Below are positions 1 to 6,151 of a stretch of DNA of 9,821 nt, piece after piece; position 1 is the stretch's first letter; each line of letters begins with the position of its first letter. The notes under the pieces were generated by a model, which saw nothing but the letters and a program-made list of their open reading frames with translations, ran no database searches and was not told the DNA's origin. The position numbers were made by a program, and so were the translations under genes. Origin of the DNA: Nocardioides sp. (GTDB taxonomy: Bacteria; Actinomycetota; Actinomycetes; Propionibacteriales; Nocardioidaceae); contig JAOPXF010000476.1 of NCBI GenBank assembly GCA_025965295.1, positions 1 through 9,821 on the forward strand, in the 5' to 3' direction.

Positions 1-10
1 CACTGAACCC

Positions 11-1105
11 ATGACGGGGGTCACTTCACCAGACACGCCACGCCTCTCCTGGGACCGGTTCCGGAAGGCAGCGGACACCCTCACGACGCCGCTGCTCCCG
101 GACGACTACCTCACGCTGATCAACCCGCTGTGGAGCTCGCGCGAGCTCCGCGGCAGGGTCGAGGAGGTCATCCCCGAGACCGAGGACGCCGCCACGCTGG
201 TGATCCGGCCGGGCTGGGGCTGGCACTACGACCACCGCCCCGGGCAGTACGTCGGCATCGGGGTGCAGGTCGAGGGCAAGTTCCAGTGGCGCTCCTACTC
301 GGTCAGCTCGCCGCCGCGGCGCCGCGGCCGGACCATCTCGATCACGGTCCGGGCGATGCCGGAGGGCAAGCTCTCCGCCCACCTCGTCAACGGCCTCGAG
401 CCGGGGACGATCGTGCGGCTGGCGCTGCCCGAGGGCGACTTCGTGCTGCCCGACCCGCCGCCGGCACGCATGCTCTTCCTCGTGGGCGGCAGCGGGGTCA
501 CGCCGGTGATGGCGATGCTCCGCACGCTCGACCGGCGTGGCACCATGCCGGACGTCGTCATGCACTACTCCTCGCCGACGGCCGATCGCATGATCTTCCG
601 CGACGAGCTGCTCGAGCTGGAGGGGCGACACGAGGGCCTCACCCTGCACCAGCTGCACACCGACTCCGACGGCATGCTCGAGCTCTCCGACCTCGACCGG
701 ATCTGCCCCGACTGGCGTGAGCGCGAGACCTGGGCCTGCGGCCCGGGCCCGATGCTCGACGCGGTCAGCGAGCACTTCGAGCGGGCCGGCCTCGAGGAGC
801 GGCTGCACCTCGAGCGCTTCTCCCTCGAGCTCGGCGGCGACGGCGGCGAGGGCGGCACGATCACCTTCCGCAACTCCAACAAGACCGTCGAGGCCGACGG
901 CGCGACCACGATCCTCGAGGCCGGTGAGGAGGCCGGGGTGGGGATGCCCTACGGCTGCCGGATGGGCATCTGCCACACCTGCACCCTGACGCTCGTGTCC
1001 GGCACCATCCGCGACCTGCGCAGCGGCGACGAGTTCGGGCAGCCCAACGAGCCCGTCCAGACCTGTGTCACCGCTGCCGTGGGCGACTGCACGCTCGACA
1101 TCTGA
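11..1105 (+). CDS. FAD/NAD(P)H oxidoreductase with C-terminal 2Fe-2S ferredoxin domain, electron donor of the desaturase
   Basis: This 364-residue protein is built like a flavodoxin/ferredoxin-NADP reductase fused to a plant-type ferredoxin. It should take electrons from NAD(P)H to FAD, then to a [2Fe-2S] cluster, then to an acceptor. Visible motifs are RSYS (94-97) for FAD binding, GGSGVTP (159-165) and CGPGPM (243-248) for the pyridine nucleotide, and the cluster ligands C316, C321, C324 and C352 (Cx4Cx2Cx27C). The first 45 residues resemble the lead-in of M. tuberculosis Rv3230c, the partner of DesA3 (Rv3229c), and the desaturase gene follows 69 bp downstream in the same direction, as in that pair. 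The partnership is inferred from family and order. The ATG at 11 has no clear Shine-Dalgarno sequence in the ten bases visible, so the exact start is less certain than the function. Confidence 0.93.
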   Translation: MTGVTSPDTPRLSWDRFRKAADTLTTPLLPDDYLTLINPLWSSRELRGRVEEVIPETEDAATLVIRPGWGWHYDHRPGQYVGIGVQVEGKFQWRSYSVSSPPRRRGRTISITVRAMPEGKLSAHLVNGLEPGTIVRLALPEGDFVLPDPPPARMLFLVGGSGVTPVMAMLRTLDRRGTMPDVVMHYSSPTADRMIFRDELLELEGRHEGLTLHQLHTDSDGMLELSDLDRICPDWRERETWACGPGPMLDAVSEHFERAGLEERLHLERFSLELGGDGGEGGTITFRNSNKTVEADGATTILEAGEEAGVGMPYGCRMGICHTCTLTLVSGTIRDLRSGDEFGQPNEPVQTCVTAAVGDCTLDI

Positions 1106-1112
1106 CATCCGT

Positions 1113-1150
1113 GGGTTGAGGAAGGCGCGCAGCGCCTGTCTCGAAACCCC
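1113..1150. repeat. Palindromic intergenic repeat (REP-like hairpin)
   Basis: This sits in the 69-bp gap between the reductase and desaturase genes. The core is a perfect 6-bp stem, AGGCGC (1123-1128) and GCGCCT (1132-1137), around the loop GCA. Outside it lies an imperfect extension, GGGTTGAG on the left and CTCGAAACCC on the right. From memory, GGTTGAGG...GCGCAGCGC...TCTCGAAACC palindromes are very common between genes in Nocardioides-type genomes, so I read this as a copy of a dispersed repeat. It could also act as a processing or attenuation hairpin that sets the reductase-to-desaturase ratio. The hairpin is seen directly; the family is recollection. Confidence 0.65.
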
Positions 1151-1174
1151 GAAGGACGAAAGGAAACCCGAACG

Positions 1175-2416
1175 ATGGCCATCGCCGACGTCAAGGAGTA
1201 CACCCACCTCACCGAGGAGGAGGTCGAGCAGCTCGGACGCGAGCTCGACGCCATCCGCGCGGAGGTCGAGGAGTCCCGCAACGCCGCGGACGCGGCGTAC
1301 ATCAACCGGATGATCCGGGTCCAGCGCGGCCTGGCCACGGCCGGCCGGGTGGCCCTGATCGCGAGCGCCCACAACGCGAAGGCCCGCAAGCCCGGCTGGG
1401 TCGCCGGTACGGCGATGCTGGGCCTGGCCAAGATCCTCGAGAACATGGAGATCGGCCACAACGTCATGCACGGCCAGTGGGACTGGATGAACGACCCCGA
1501 GATCCACTCCAGCAACTGGGAGTGGGACACCGCCCAGCCCGCCGAGCAGTGGAAGCACTCCCACAACTACATCCACCACCAGTTCACGAACGTGCTCGGC
1601 CACGACAACGACATCGGCTACGGCGTGCTGCGGATGGCGCGCGAGCAGAAGTGGCACCCCTACTACCTCGGCCAGCCGGTCTACAACGCCCTGCTCGCCT
1701 CGCTGTTCCAGTGGGGCGTCGCGCTGCACGACCTCGACCTCGAGCGGATCCGCAAGGGCGAGAAGGACCCCAAGGAGATGAAGCGCCAGCTGCGCCAGAT
1801 CGCGCGCAAGGGCCGCAACCAGATCCTCAAGGACTACGTGGTCTACCCGGCGCTGAGCGGGAAGAGCTGGAAGTCGACGGTCAAGGCCAACGCCACCGCC
1901 AACCTGGCCCGCAACCTGTGGTCGTACATGATCATCTTCTGCGGCCACTTCCCCGACGGCGCGATGCACTTCACCGAGGAGGAGCTCGAGGACGAGACCC
2001 GCGCGGAGTGGTACCTGCGCCAGATGCTCGGCTCGGCAAACTTCGAGGGCGGGCGCACGCTGCACACCCTCAGCGGCAGTCTCGGCTACCAGATCGAGCA
2101 CCACCTCTTCCCGGACCTGCCGAGCAACCGCTACCCCGAGATCGCGGTCAAGGTGCGGGCTCTGTGCGACAAGTACGACATCCCGTACACGACCGGACCG
2201 CTGCACCGGCAGTACGGCCAGGCGCTGCGCACGATCATGAAGCTGTCGCTGCCCAACCACATGACCTCGAGCGACGACCCGGCCCCGCCGGAGCGCCGGG
2301 ACACCGCGAACGAGCCGGCCCGCGACCGCAAGCGGCGCTCGGACGAGGAGCGGCAGCCGCGGCGTCGCGAGCTCGGGGCGTGGACCCGCAGCCCGCGGGA
2401 GCGGAGCCACGACTGA
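1175..2416 (+). CDS. desA3: Membrane acyl-CoA delta-9 fatty acid desaturase (DesA3-like)
   Basis: This 413-residue di-iron membrane desaturase should insert a cis double bond into a fatty acyl-CoA such as stearoyl-CoA, using O2 and electrons from the upstream reductase. All three histidine boxes are present: HNVMH (95-99), HSHNYIHH (128-135) and QIEHH (306-310). An extra CGHFPDG stretch surrounds H258. Residues 89-115 and 282-320 are almost word for word those I remember from M. tuberculosis DesA3 (Rv3229c), and the length is close to that protein's. Hydrophobic stretches near 76-90, 168-184 and 243-258 fit an integral membrane protein. The last 50 residues are charged and Arg-rich, probably a cytosolic tail. 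The ATG start follows an AAAGGA ribosome site 10 bases upstream. The stop overlaps the next start (TGATG), which suggests translational coupling. Confidence 0.95.
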   Translation: MAIADVKEYTHLTEEEVEQLGRELDAIRAEVEESRNAADAAYINRMIRVQRGLATAGRVALIASAHNAKARKPGWVAGTAMLGLAKILENMEIGHNVMHGQWDWMNDPEIHSSNWEWDTAQPAEQWKHSHNYIHHQFTNVLGHDNDIGYGVLRMAREQKWHPYYLGQPVYNALLASLFQWGVALHDLDLERIRKGEKDPKEMKRQLRQIARKGRNQILKDYVVYPALSGKSWKSTVKANATANLARNLWSYMIIFCGHFPDGAMHFTEEELEDETRAEWYLRQMLGSANFEGGRTLHTLSGSLGYQIEHHLFPDLPSNRYPEIAVKVRALCDKYDIPYTTGPLHRQYGQALRTIMKLSLPNHMTSSDDPAPPERRDTANEPARDRKRRSDEERQPRRRELGAWTRSPRERSHD

Positions 2417-2874
2417 TGGACGCCGCCCCCCGCGCCTTCACCGACCTGCCCCGCGACCCGGAGCTCGGCGTACCGGTCCCGTTCGCCTGCGGCACCGAGG
2501 ACGCCTACGCCGACCCCGGCACGGTGCCGTCGGCCCGCGAGCTCGACAAGCGCCGGGTGACCCAGTGCGCGCTGAGCCGGATCTGCGGCGTCTGCGGCGC
2601 GGGGCTGGGCCGCCCGCTGGCGTTCCTCGGCTCGCCGGTCGAGGTCGGTCGCAACGCCTTCCACTTCCCGCCGGCCCACGTGGCGTGCGCGGAGGCCCTG
2701 GTCGCGGCGTACGCCGGCGTCACGGCGCCGGTGCTCGGCCAGGACGAGGTACCCGGCCCCTGGATGCTGGTCACCACCGCCAGCTTCGAGTTCGTTCGCG
2801 CCAACCGCGAGGACCTCGACCGACGGCCGACCTTCCAGCCCACCGCGCTGCTGACCGAGTCCCGCGCGGGCTGA
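2416..2874 (+). CDS. Small uncharacterised protein with a probable CxxC/HxxC zinc site
   Basis: I do not recognise a named family for this 152-residue protein. It begins at the ATG that overlaps the desaturase stop by one base, so it is the third gene of the desaturation operon. It has no signal peptide or membrane segment. The visible feature is C57-x2-C60 in ICGVCG followed by H88-x2-C91 in AHVACAEAL, spaced like a four-ligand zinc site. Further cysteines occur at 25 and 51. A conserved-looking stretch, WMLVTTASFEFVRANRED (116-133), follows. It could be a small regulatory or structural partner of the desaturase, or simply co-transcribed; nothing in the sequence decides. The longer reading frame beginning at 1477 in this frame overlaps the desaturase and is not real. 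Confidence 0.8.
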   Translation: MDAAPRAFTDLPRDPELGVPVPFACGTEDAYADPGTVPSARELDKRRVTQCALSRICGVCGAGLGRPLAFLGSPVEVGRNAFHFPPAHVACAEALVAAYAGVTAPVLGQDEVPGPWMLVTTASFEFVRANREDLDRRPTFQPTALLTESRAG

Positions 2875-2894
2875 GGACGTGGGGTTTGGTCCCC

Positions 2895-2927
2895 AACCGC
2901 AACATTCCGGGCCCGAAACCTGCGGTT
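2895..2927. repeat. Inverted repeat upstream of the Prim-PolC gene
   Basis: AACCGC (2895-2900) and GCGGTT (2922-2927) are perfect inverted arms around a spacer that contains the palindrome GGGCCC. Just upstream, TTGG-TCC-CCAA forms another small hairpin. The position suits either a terminator for the desaturase operon or an operator for the polymerase gene. There is no T tract. The arms are short, so chance is possible. Confidence 0.35.
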
Positions 2928-2957
2928 CGTGACCAATGGGTGTGGGTCAGGTCGGGC

Positions 2958-2963
2958 TAGCGT
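2958..2963 (+). promoter_or_regulatory. Candidate -10 element for leaderless expression of the Prim-PolC gene
   Basis: TAGCGT fits the actinobacterial TANNNT -10 pattern and is exactly six bases before the ATG at 2970. That spacing would place the transcription start at or next to the start codon. No Shine-Dalgarno sequence precedes the ATG, which agrees with a leaderless mRNA. No good -35 box is visible. The ligC gene has the same layout. Confidence 0.5.
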
Positions 2964-2969
2964 GGCCCC

Positions 2970-4052
2970 ATGCCGAAGCCACCAGCCGCCGAGGTCGTCG
3001 CCGGAGGTCGCGCGGTGCGCGTCTCCAGCCCGGACCGGGTGATCTACGAGGCGACCGACCGCACCCCCGAGGTCACCAAGCTGATGGTCGCGGAGTACTT
3101 CGCGAGCGTCGACGACGGCCTGATGCGCGCCCTGCGCGACCGGCCGACCGCGCTCGAGCGGTGGACGTCCGGGGTCCGCGAGGGGATGCGGCTCGCGACC
3201 GGTCCGCAGGACAAGGACGCCGACGCGTTCTACCAGAAGCGGGTGCCCAAGGGCGCTCCCGACTACCTCGAGACCGTCCAGGTGACGTTCCCATCCGGCC
3301 GCACCGCGGACGAGATCTGCCCGACCGAGATCGCCGTACCCGTCTGGTGCGCGCACATGGGCACGCTGGTCTTCCATCCCTGGCCGGTACGACGCGCCGA
3401 CGTCGACCACCCCGACGAGCTGCGCATCGACCTCGACCCCCAGCCCGGCACCGACTTCGGGGACGCCGTCCGGGTCGCCGGCGTCGCCAAGGGGCTCCTG
3501 GAGGAGCTCGGCCTGGTGGGCTTCCCCAAGACGTCGGGCAACCGGGGGGTGCACATCTACGTGCGGATCCGGCCGGAGTGGGAGTTCACCGACCTGCGGC
3601 ACGCCGCGATCGGATTCGGCCGCGAGCTGGCCCGCCGCGACGACGGCGTGACGGTGGACTGGTGGAAGGAGGAGCGCGGGGAGCGGATCTTCGTCGACTT
3701 CAACCAGAACAACCGCGACCGCACGATCGCGTCGGCCTACTCCCTGCGCCCGAAGCCCGGCGCGCCCGTCTCGACCCCGATGACCTGGTCGGAGCTCGCC
3801 GATGTGCGCGACCCACGCGACTACAACCTCTTCACGGTCCCCGAGCGGGTCGCGGACGGCGACCCGTGGGCCGGCATCGACGACGTGGCGTACTCCCTCG
3901 AGCCGCTGCTCGCGCTCTGGGAGGAGTTGCCCGGCGGCGAGCTGCCGTTCCCGCCCGACTACCCCAAGATGCCGGGCGAGCCGCCGCGGGTGCAGCCGTC
4001 GAAGAAGGTGGCAGACCACTGGGACGAGGACGGCAACCGGGTCGACCCCTAG
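2970..4052 (+). CDS. Stand-alone LigD-type polymerase/primase (Prim-PolC family, archaeo-eukaryotic primase fold)
   Basis: This 360-residue protein matches the polymerase domain of bacterial NHEJ ligases (PolDom) as a separate polypeptide, like M. tuberculosis Rv3730c. The family fills short DNA gaps, prefers ribonucleotides and can prime. The metal-binding aspartates D154 and D156 lie in RIDLDPQPG and the third is D243 in FVDFNQNNRD. The nucleotide-binding KTSGNRGVHIY stretch spans 187-197 (S189, H195), and FYQKRVP begins at 88. The C-terminal LPFPPDYPKMPGEPPRVQPS (325-344) is the usual family ending. No ligase or nuclease domain is attached. In mycobacteria the neighbour LigC is its partner in base-excision gap repair, and ligC is 2.7 kb downstream here on the other strand. 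Residues 270-320 lie in a 155-bp stretch repeated at 5291-5445. Confidence 0.93.
   Translation: MPKPPAAEVVAGGRAVRVSSPDRVIYEATDRTPEVTKLMVAEYFASVDDGLMRALRDRPTALERWTSGVREGMRLATGPQDKDADAFYQKRVPKGAPDYLETVQVTFPSGRTADEICPTEIAVPVWCAHMGTLVFHPWPVRRADVDHPDELRIDLDPQPGTDFGDAVRVAGVAKGLLEELGLVGFPKTSGNRGVHIYVRIRPEWEFTDLRHAAIGFGRELARRDDGVTVDWWKEERGERIFVDFNQNNRDRTIASAYSLRPKPGAPVSTPMTWSELADVRDPRDYNLFTVPERVADGDPWAGIDDVAYSLEPLLALWEELPGGELPFPPDYPKMPGEPPRVQPSKKVADHWDEDGNRVDP
3775..3929 (+). repeat. Direct repeat, left copy (inside the Prim-PolC gene)
   Basis: By hand alignment this stretch matches 5291-5445 at 149 of 155 positions with no gaps, including an uninterrupted 90-nt identity (3804-3893 with 5320-5409). 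The six differences give three amino-acid changes (S/A, S/A, E/D) and three silent ones. Similarity stops sharply at both ends. The left copy lies in the middle of an intact gene. Confidence 0.97.
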
Positions 4053-4057
4053 GGTCG
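4043..4057. terminator. Candidate bidirectional terminator hairpin between the Prim-PolC and sigma factor genes
   Basis: CGACCC (4043-4048), loop CTA, GGGTCG (4052-4057) is a perfect 6-bp hairpin that contains the polymerase stop codon. It sits in the 13-bp gap between two convergent genes, the right place for a shared terminator. There is no T tract on either side, as is common in high-GC actinobacteria, so function is inferred from position. Confidence 0.4.
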
Positions 4058-4065
4058 TGGCGGCA

Positions 4066-4554
4066 TCAGTGGCGACCGCTCTCGGAGGCCAGCGGGCTTG
4101 CCCGCAACGCGGCAATGGCCCGGTGGCTGTGGGTCTTGACTGCTCCCGATGAGATGCCGAGTTCCTTGGCAGTCTGGTCGACGGAGAGATCGAGCCAGTG
4201 ACGTAGCACGACGACCTTTCGCTGCATCGGCGGGAGTTGCCGAAGTGCCGCGAGCAAGCCGTTGTCATCACGGTCGGGCTCTTGTGCCGCGACCTCTGGC
4301 AGCGGATGGGTGCTGACTTCGCGCCGCCAAGGACGCCGGGACTCGTCGATGTTGGACCGGACCATCGTCGTACGCACGAACGCCTCGGCAGCTTCGTGCC
4401 GCCGCAGCCGGGGCCACGCCACATAGAGCTTCACCAAGGCCGTTTGAAGCAGATCCTCGGCTGCACCCCTGTCGCCGGTGAGCGCGAAGGCGACCCTGAG
4501 AAGGTGGCTTCTCCGTGCTTCGACGAAGGTCGTGAACGCCGCATCCCGGCTCAC
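4066..4554 (-). CDS. SigE-family ECF RNA polymerase sigma factor
   Basis: This 162-residue protein is a two-domain extracytoplasmic-function sigma factor. Region 2 covers about 7-72 and includes LTGDRGAAEDLLQTAL (25-40). Region 4 covers about 101-151 with LPPMQRKVVVLRHW followed by a helix-turn-helix at LSVDQTAKELGISSGAVKTHSHRAIAALR. Length and motifs fit the actinobacterial SigE-family sigma-70 group. I chose the GTG at 4554 because it overlaps the upstream gene's stop as GTGA, has a G-rich ribosome-site-like run about 11 bases upstream, and leaves FTTFVEARR at the usual N-terminal position. The alternative ATG at 4587 has no ribosome site. Four 60-nt rows of the cassette counted by hand gave 60-67% G+C, against 72% in a row of the polymerase gene, which points to a different origin. 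The target regulon is not visible. Confidence 0.92.
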   Translation of the reverse strand: MSRDAAFTTFVEARRSHLLRVAFALTGDRGAAEDLLQTALVKLYVAWPRLRRHEAAEAFVRTTMVRSNIDESRRPWRREVSTHPLPEVAAQEPDRDDNGLLAALRQLPPMQRKVVVLRHWLDLSVDQTAKELGISSGAVKTHSHRAIAALRASPLASESGRH

Positions 4555-5105
4555 TGCCGCAGACGCCCCACGTTGTCTTGGGCCCATGCGCTGAGTGACT
4601 CGTCCTCACTCGCGGGGTAGCGACCTACGAGCCCGCGATCGTCAGCCTGAACGATCCGGAGGATGTCCGATCCGCAGGCGTACTGGGCGGCGGACCACCC
4701 GTCGCCGTGGGCCTCATCGGATGCGTCCACTATCTGCCCGTCGTTGGTCAGCGTCTTGCTGGCGGTGTCGAGTGTGAATGGGCCGCAGGCGTCCGCAACC
4801 TGTTGCAGACTCGCGAGGCTGAGATCAGCCTCCACTGGCTGGGATGGTGTTGCGGTCCGAGGTGCCGACGTCGCACCACCCGCTGTCGCGCCGTTCGTGT
4901 CCTGCTGCCCACCCTCAGCGAACATGACAGTGGCTCCCATGGCGACCCCGGCCACCGCGAGCCCGCCCGTGGTCAGGACCGCCGCGACCCGTGCGCGCCT
5001 CCGCCTGAGCGCCCGCCTGCCGTCGCGTGTGAGAGCGGCCATGCCGTTGCTCGTCGTGTCGAAGCGGGGGATCGCTCGCTCGAGGTCGTTCTTCAGAGTG
5101 TCCAT
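4551..5105 (-). CDS. Single-pass membrane protein co-transcribed with the sigma factor, possible atypical anti-sigma/sensor
   Basis: This 184-residue protein has a short basic cytosolic part ending in RRALRRRRARV (30-40), one membrane helix at about 41-62 and an outside domain of about 120 residues. The outer part starts with a Thr/Ser/Pro/Ala-rich linker (66-92) and continues into a region with two cysteines, C107 and C144, that could form a disulfide. Topology and pairing with a sigma gene suggest control of sigma activity. However, the cytosolic part is only about 40 residues and lacks the HxxxCxxC zinc anti-sigma motif, and the gene precedes the sigma gene instead of following it. It could instead be a secreted-domain target of the sigma factor. 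The ATG at 5105 has a perfect AGGAGG ribosome site (5112-5117, minus strand). I know no named family. Confidence 0.85.
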   Translation of the reverse strand: MDTLKNDLERAIPRFDTTSNGMAALTRDGRRALRRRRARVAAVLTTGGLAVAGVAMGATVMFAEGGQQDTNGATAGGATSAPRTATPSQPVEADLSLASLQQVADACGPFTLDTASKTLTNDGQIVDASDEAHGDGWSAAQYACGSDILRIVQADDRGLVGRYPASEDESLSAWAQDNVGRLRQ

Positions 5106-5143
5106 GGGTTTCCTCCTGGGTGATTCTTCGCCTCACCCAGTAC

Positions 5144-5171
5144 GACGGAGCGATCAGCGGGCGGGGTTGAC
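5144..5171 (-). promoter_or_regulatory. Candidate ECF-type autoregulatory promoter of the membrane protein/sigma operon
   Basis: Read on the minus strand, GTCAACC (5171-5165), a 17-nt spacer and CGTC (5147-5144) resemble the AAC-containing -35 and CGTC -10 elements of ECF promoters. The site lies about 40 bp before the operon's first ATG. ECF operons often switch on their own promoter, so autoregulation by the encoded sigma factor is plausible. The exact consensus for this sigma group is not known to me. Confidence 0.45.
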
Positions 5172-5290
5172 GTCGGTGCCGATTCGAACGGACCCTGGGA
5201 TCGATGGCTACGACGGCAGAGACAGCGGTCTCACGGTGTGGCATGCGAGGCAGGTCGGAATGTACGTGGCGGGCGCCGACCGCGGGAGAC

Positions 5291-5445
5291 CCCCGATGAC
5301 CTGGGCGGAGCTCGCCGACGTGCGCGACCCACGCGACTACAACCTCTTCACGGTCCCCGAGCGGGTCGCGGACGGCGACCCGTGGGCCGGCATCGACGAC
5401 GTGGCGTACGCCCTCGAGCCGCTGCTCGCCCTCTGGGACGAGCTG
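5291..5445 (+). repeat. Direct repeat, right copy (next to the DinB gene)
   Basis: This is the second copy of the 155-bp stretch at 3775-3929, in the same orientation and with the centres 1516 bp apart. Between the copies lie the last 40 codons of the polymerase gene, the sigma/membrane-protein cassette and its promoter region. Similarity to the left copy ends exactly at the first base of the DinB start codon. Confidence 0.97.
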
Positions 5446-5448
5446 TGA
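5291..5448 (+). pseudogene. Prim-PolC gene fragment (residues equivalent to 270-320)
   Basis: In frame this reads PMTWAELADVRDPRDY and on through EPLLALWDEL to a stop at 5446-5448. It lacks the polymerase active site and also the family's LPFPPDYPKMPGEPP ending. The frame is open from an ATG at 5260, which could give a 62-residue product, but that start has no good ribosome site and its first 12 residues do not resemble the polymerase. I therefore call it a fragment left by duplication or insertion. Its stop overlaps the next start as GTGA, so translation of the fragment could still be coupled to the DinB gene. Confidence 0.8.
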
Positions 5449-5966
5449 GGGACGACGAGCCCCGCCACGGCCTGGGCGGCGAGGCGGCCCACCACGCGGC
5501 GTACCTCGACTTCTACCGCCGCCAGCTGATCGACGGGGTGCTGGAGCTGTCGCCCGACGAGCGCCGCCGCACCCGGCTGCCCTCCGGCTGGACGCCGATC
5601 GAGCTGCTGTCGCACGTGCTCCACATGGAGCAGCGCTGGTTCGTGTGGGGCTTCCTGGGCGAGCCGGTCGAGGAGCCGTGGGGTGACTGGACGGTCGACG
5701 AGCCGTGGGACGTGCCGGCCGGCACCGACGCGCGCTGGCAGGTCCCCGACGAGGTGACGGCCGAGCAGCTGGCCGACCGGCTCCGGGAGCTCGGGCGCCG
5801 GACCACGGAGCTGCTGGGCGTCCATGGCCTCGACGAGATCGCGGCCGACGGGGGGCGGTTCAAGGGCGACCCGGCGGACCTGCGCTGGATCTGCTTCCAC
5901 GTGCTCCAGGAGTACGCCCGGCATGCGGGACACCTGGACATCAGCGTGGAGCTGGCGGGCGGCTGA
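5445..5966 (+). CDS. DinB-superfamily DUF664 protein (putative mycothiol-dependent metalloenzyme)
   Basis: This 173-residue four-helix DinB/DUF664 protein belongs to a superfamily that includes mycothiol- and bacillithiol-dependent transferases, which detoxify electrophiles with a divalent metal. Conserved histidines are visible: H57 in LSHVLHMEQRWF and H152, H160 and H163 in FHVLQEYARHAGHLDI. H57, H160 and H163 are the likely metal ligands. The GTG at 5445 is chosen because VRDDEPR is the typical DUF664 beginning and it overlaps the preceding stop as GTGA. The same frame is open back to 5238, but that part is the out-of-frame reading of the polymerase repeat. The substrate cannot be told from sequence. 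It now lies directly behind a polymerase fragment, so its original promoter arrangement was probably altered. Confidence 0.87.
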   Translation: MRDDEPRHGLGGEAAHHAAYLDFYRRQLIDGVLELSPDERRRTRLPSGWTPIELLSHVLHMEQRWFVWGFLGEPVEEPWGDWTVDEPWDVPAGTDARWQVPDEVTAEQLADRLRELGRRTTELLGVHGLDEIAADGGRFKGDPADLRWICFHVLQEYARHAGHLDISVELAGG

Positions 5967-6038
5967 CCGCCCCGAAATGTGAGAGGCCCCGCCGGCGCAT
6001 ACCCCCGGTAGCGCCAAGCGGGTACCTCAGTGCGATGG

Positions 6039-6110
6039 TCACTCGTCACGGCGAACCGTGCCGCACACCGGGCCCCCCTTGGATCCCCGGGTCGGAGCAT
6101 CGCGTGCCAT
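6039..6110 (-). CDS. Possible 23-residue small ORF in the dinB/usp gap (speculative)
   Basis: An ATG at 6110 (minus strand) preceded by AAGGA four bases upstream opens 23 codons (MARDAPTRGSKGG... to RRDE, one Cys) and ends at TGA 6041-6039. A TAGTGT box at 6141-6146 on the same strand could serve as a -10. The 252-bp gap 5967-6218 otherwise holds no gene. Coding capacity this short arises easily by chance, so this is a candidate only. Confidence 0.15.
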   Translation of the reverse strand: MARDAPTRGSKGGPVCGTVRRDE

Positions 6111-6134
6111 CGGGTCCTTGCGGTCCCTGCGGCG

Positions 6135-6151
6135 CCCCCGACACTAGGGGG
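6135..6151. terminator. Candidate hairpin terminator in the convergent dinB/usp gap
   Basis: CCCCC (6135-6139), a 7-nt loop and GGGGG (6147-6151) form a perfect 5-bp GC stem between the convergent DinB and UspA-like genes. Just before it lie two near-identical 9-mers, GGTCCTTGC and GGTCCCTGC (6114-6131). No T tract follows. A terminator for either operon is plausible from position, but the same loop carries TAGTGT on the minus strand, which could instead be a -10 box. Confidence 0.35.

Noticed and set aside
26..2410. A 794-codon open frame on the minus strand opposite the reductase and desaturase
   Set aside because: Its composition is that of an antisense shadow in high-GC DNA (Val, Leu, Arg, Ala, His and Gly runs), no domain is visible, and the plus strand has two fully recognisable genes.
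2914..2931. SOS-box-like CGAA-N8-TTCG upstream of the Prim-PolC gene
   Set aside because: The actinobacterial LexA box is CGAAC-N4-GTTCG. The spacing here is two bases too long and the inner bases do not match.
2505..4424. A 639-codon minus-strand frame covering the Prim-PolC gene
   Set aside because: It is out-of-frame antisense of a gene with an intact active site and runs into the sigma gene in the wrong frame.
5165..5200. tRNA T-arm-like GTTCGAATC on the minus strand, a possible attachment-site trace for the sigma cassette
   Set aside because: Only 3 bp of the stem pair, no acceptor stem follows, and TTCGAA is itself a palindrome. There is no integrase in the window.
3930..5290. Insertion sequence or transposon between the direct repeats
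   Set aside because: No transposase, resolvase or terminal inverted repeats are visible, and a 155-bp repeat is far too long for a target-site duplication.
5260..5448. A real 62-residue protein from the polymerase fragment
   Set aside because: The ATG at 5260 lacks a clear ribosome site and the product has no catalytic residues. A coupling role for dinB translation remains possible.
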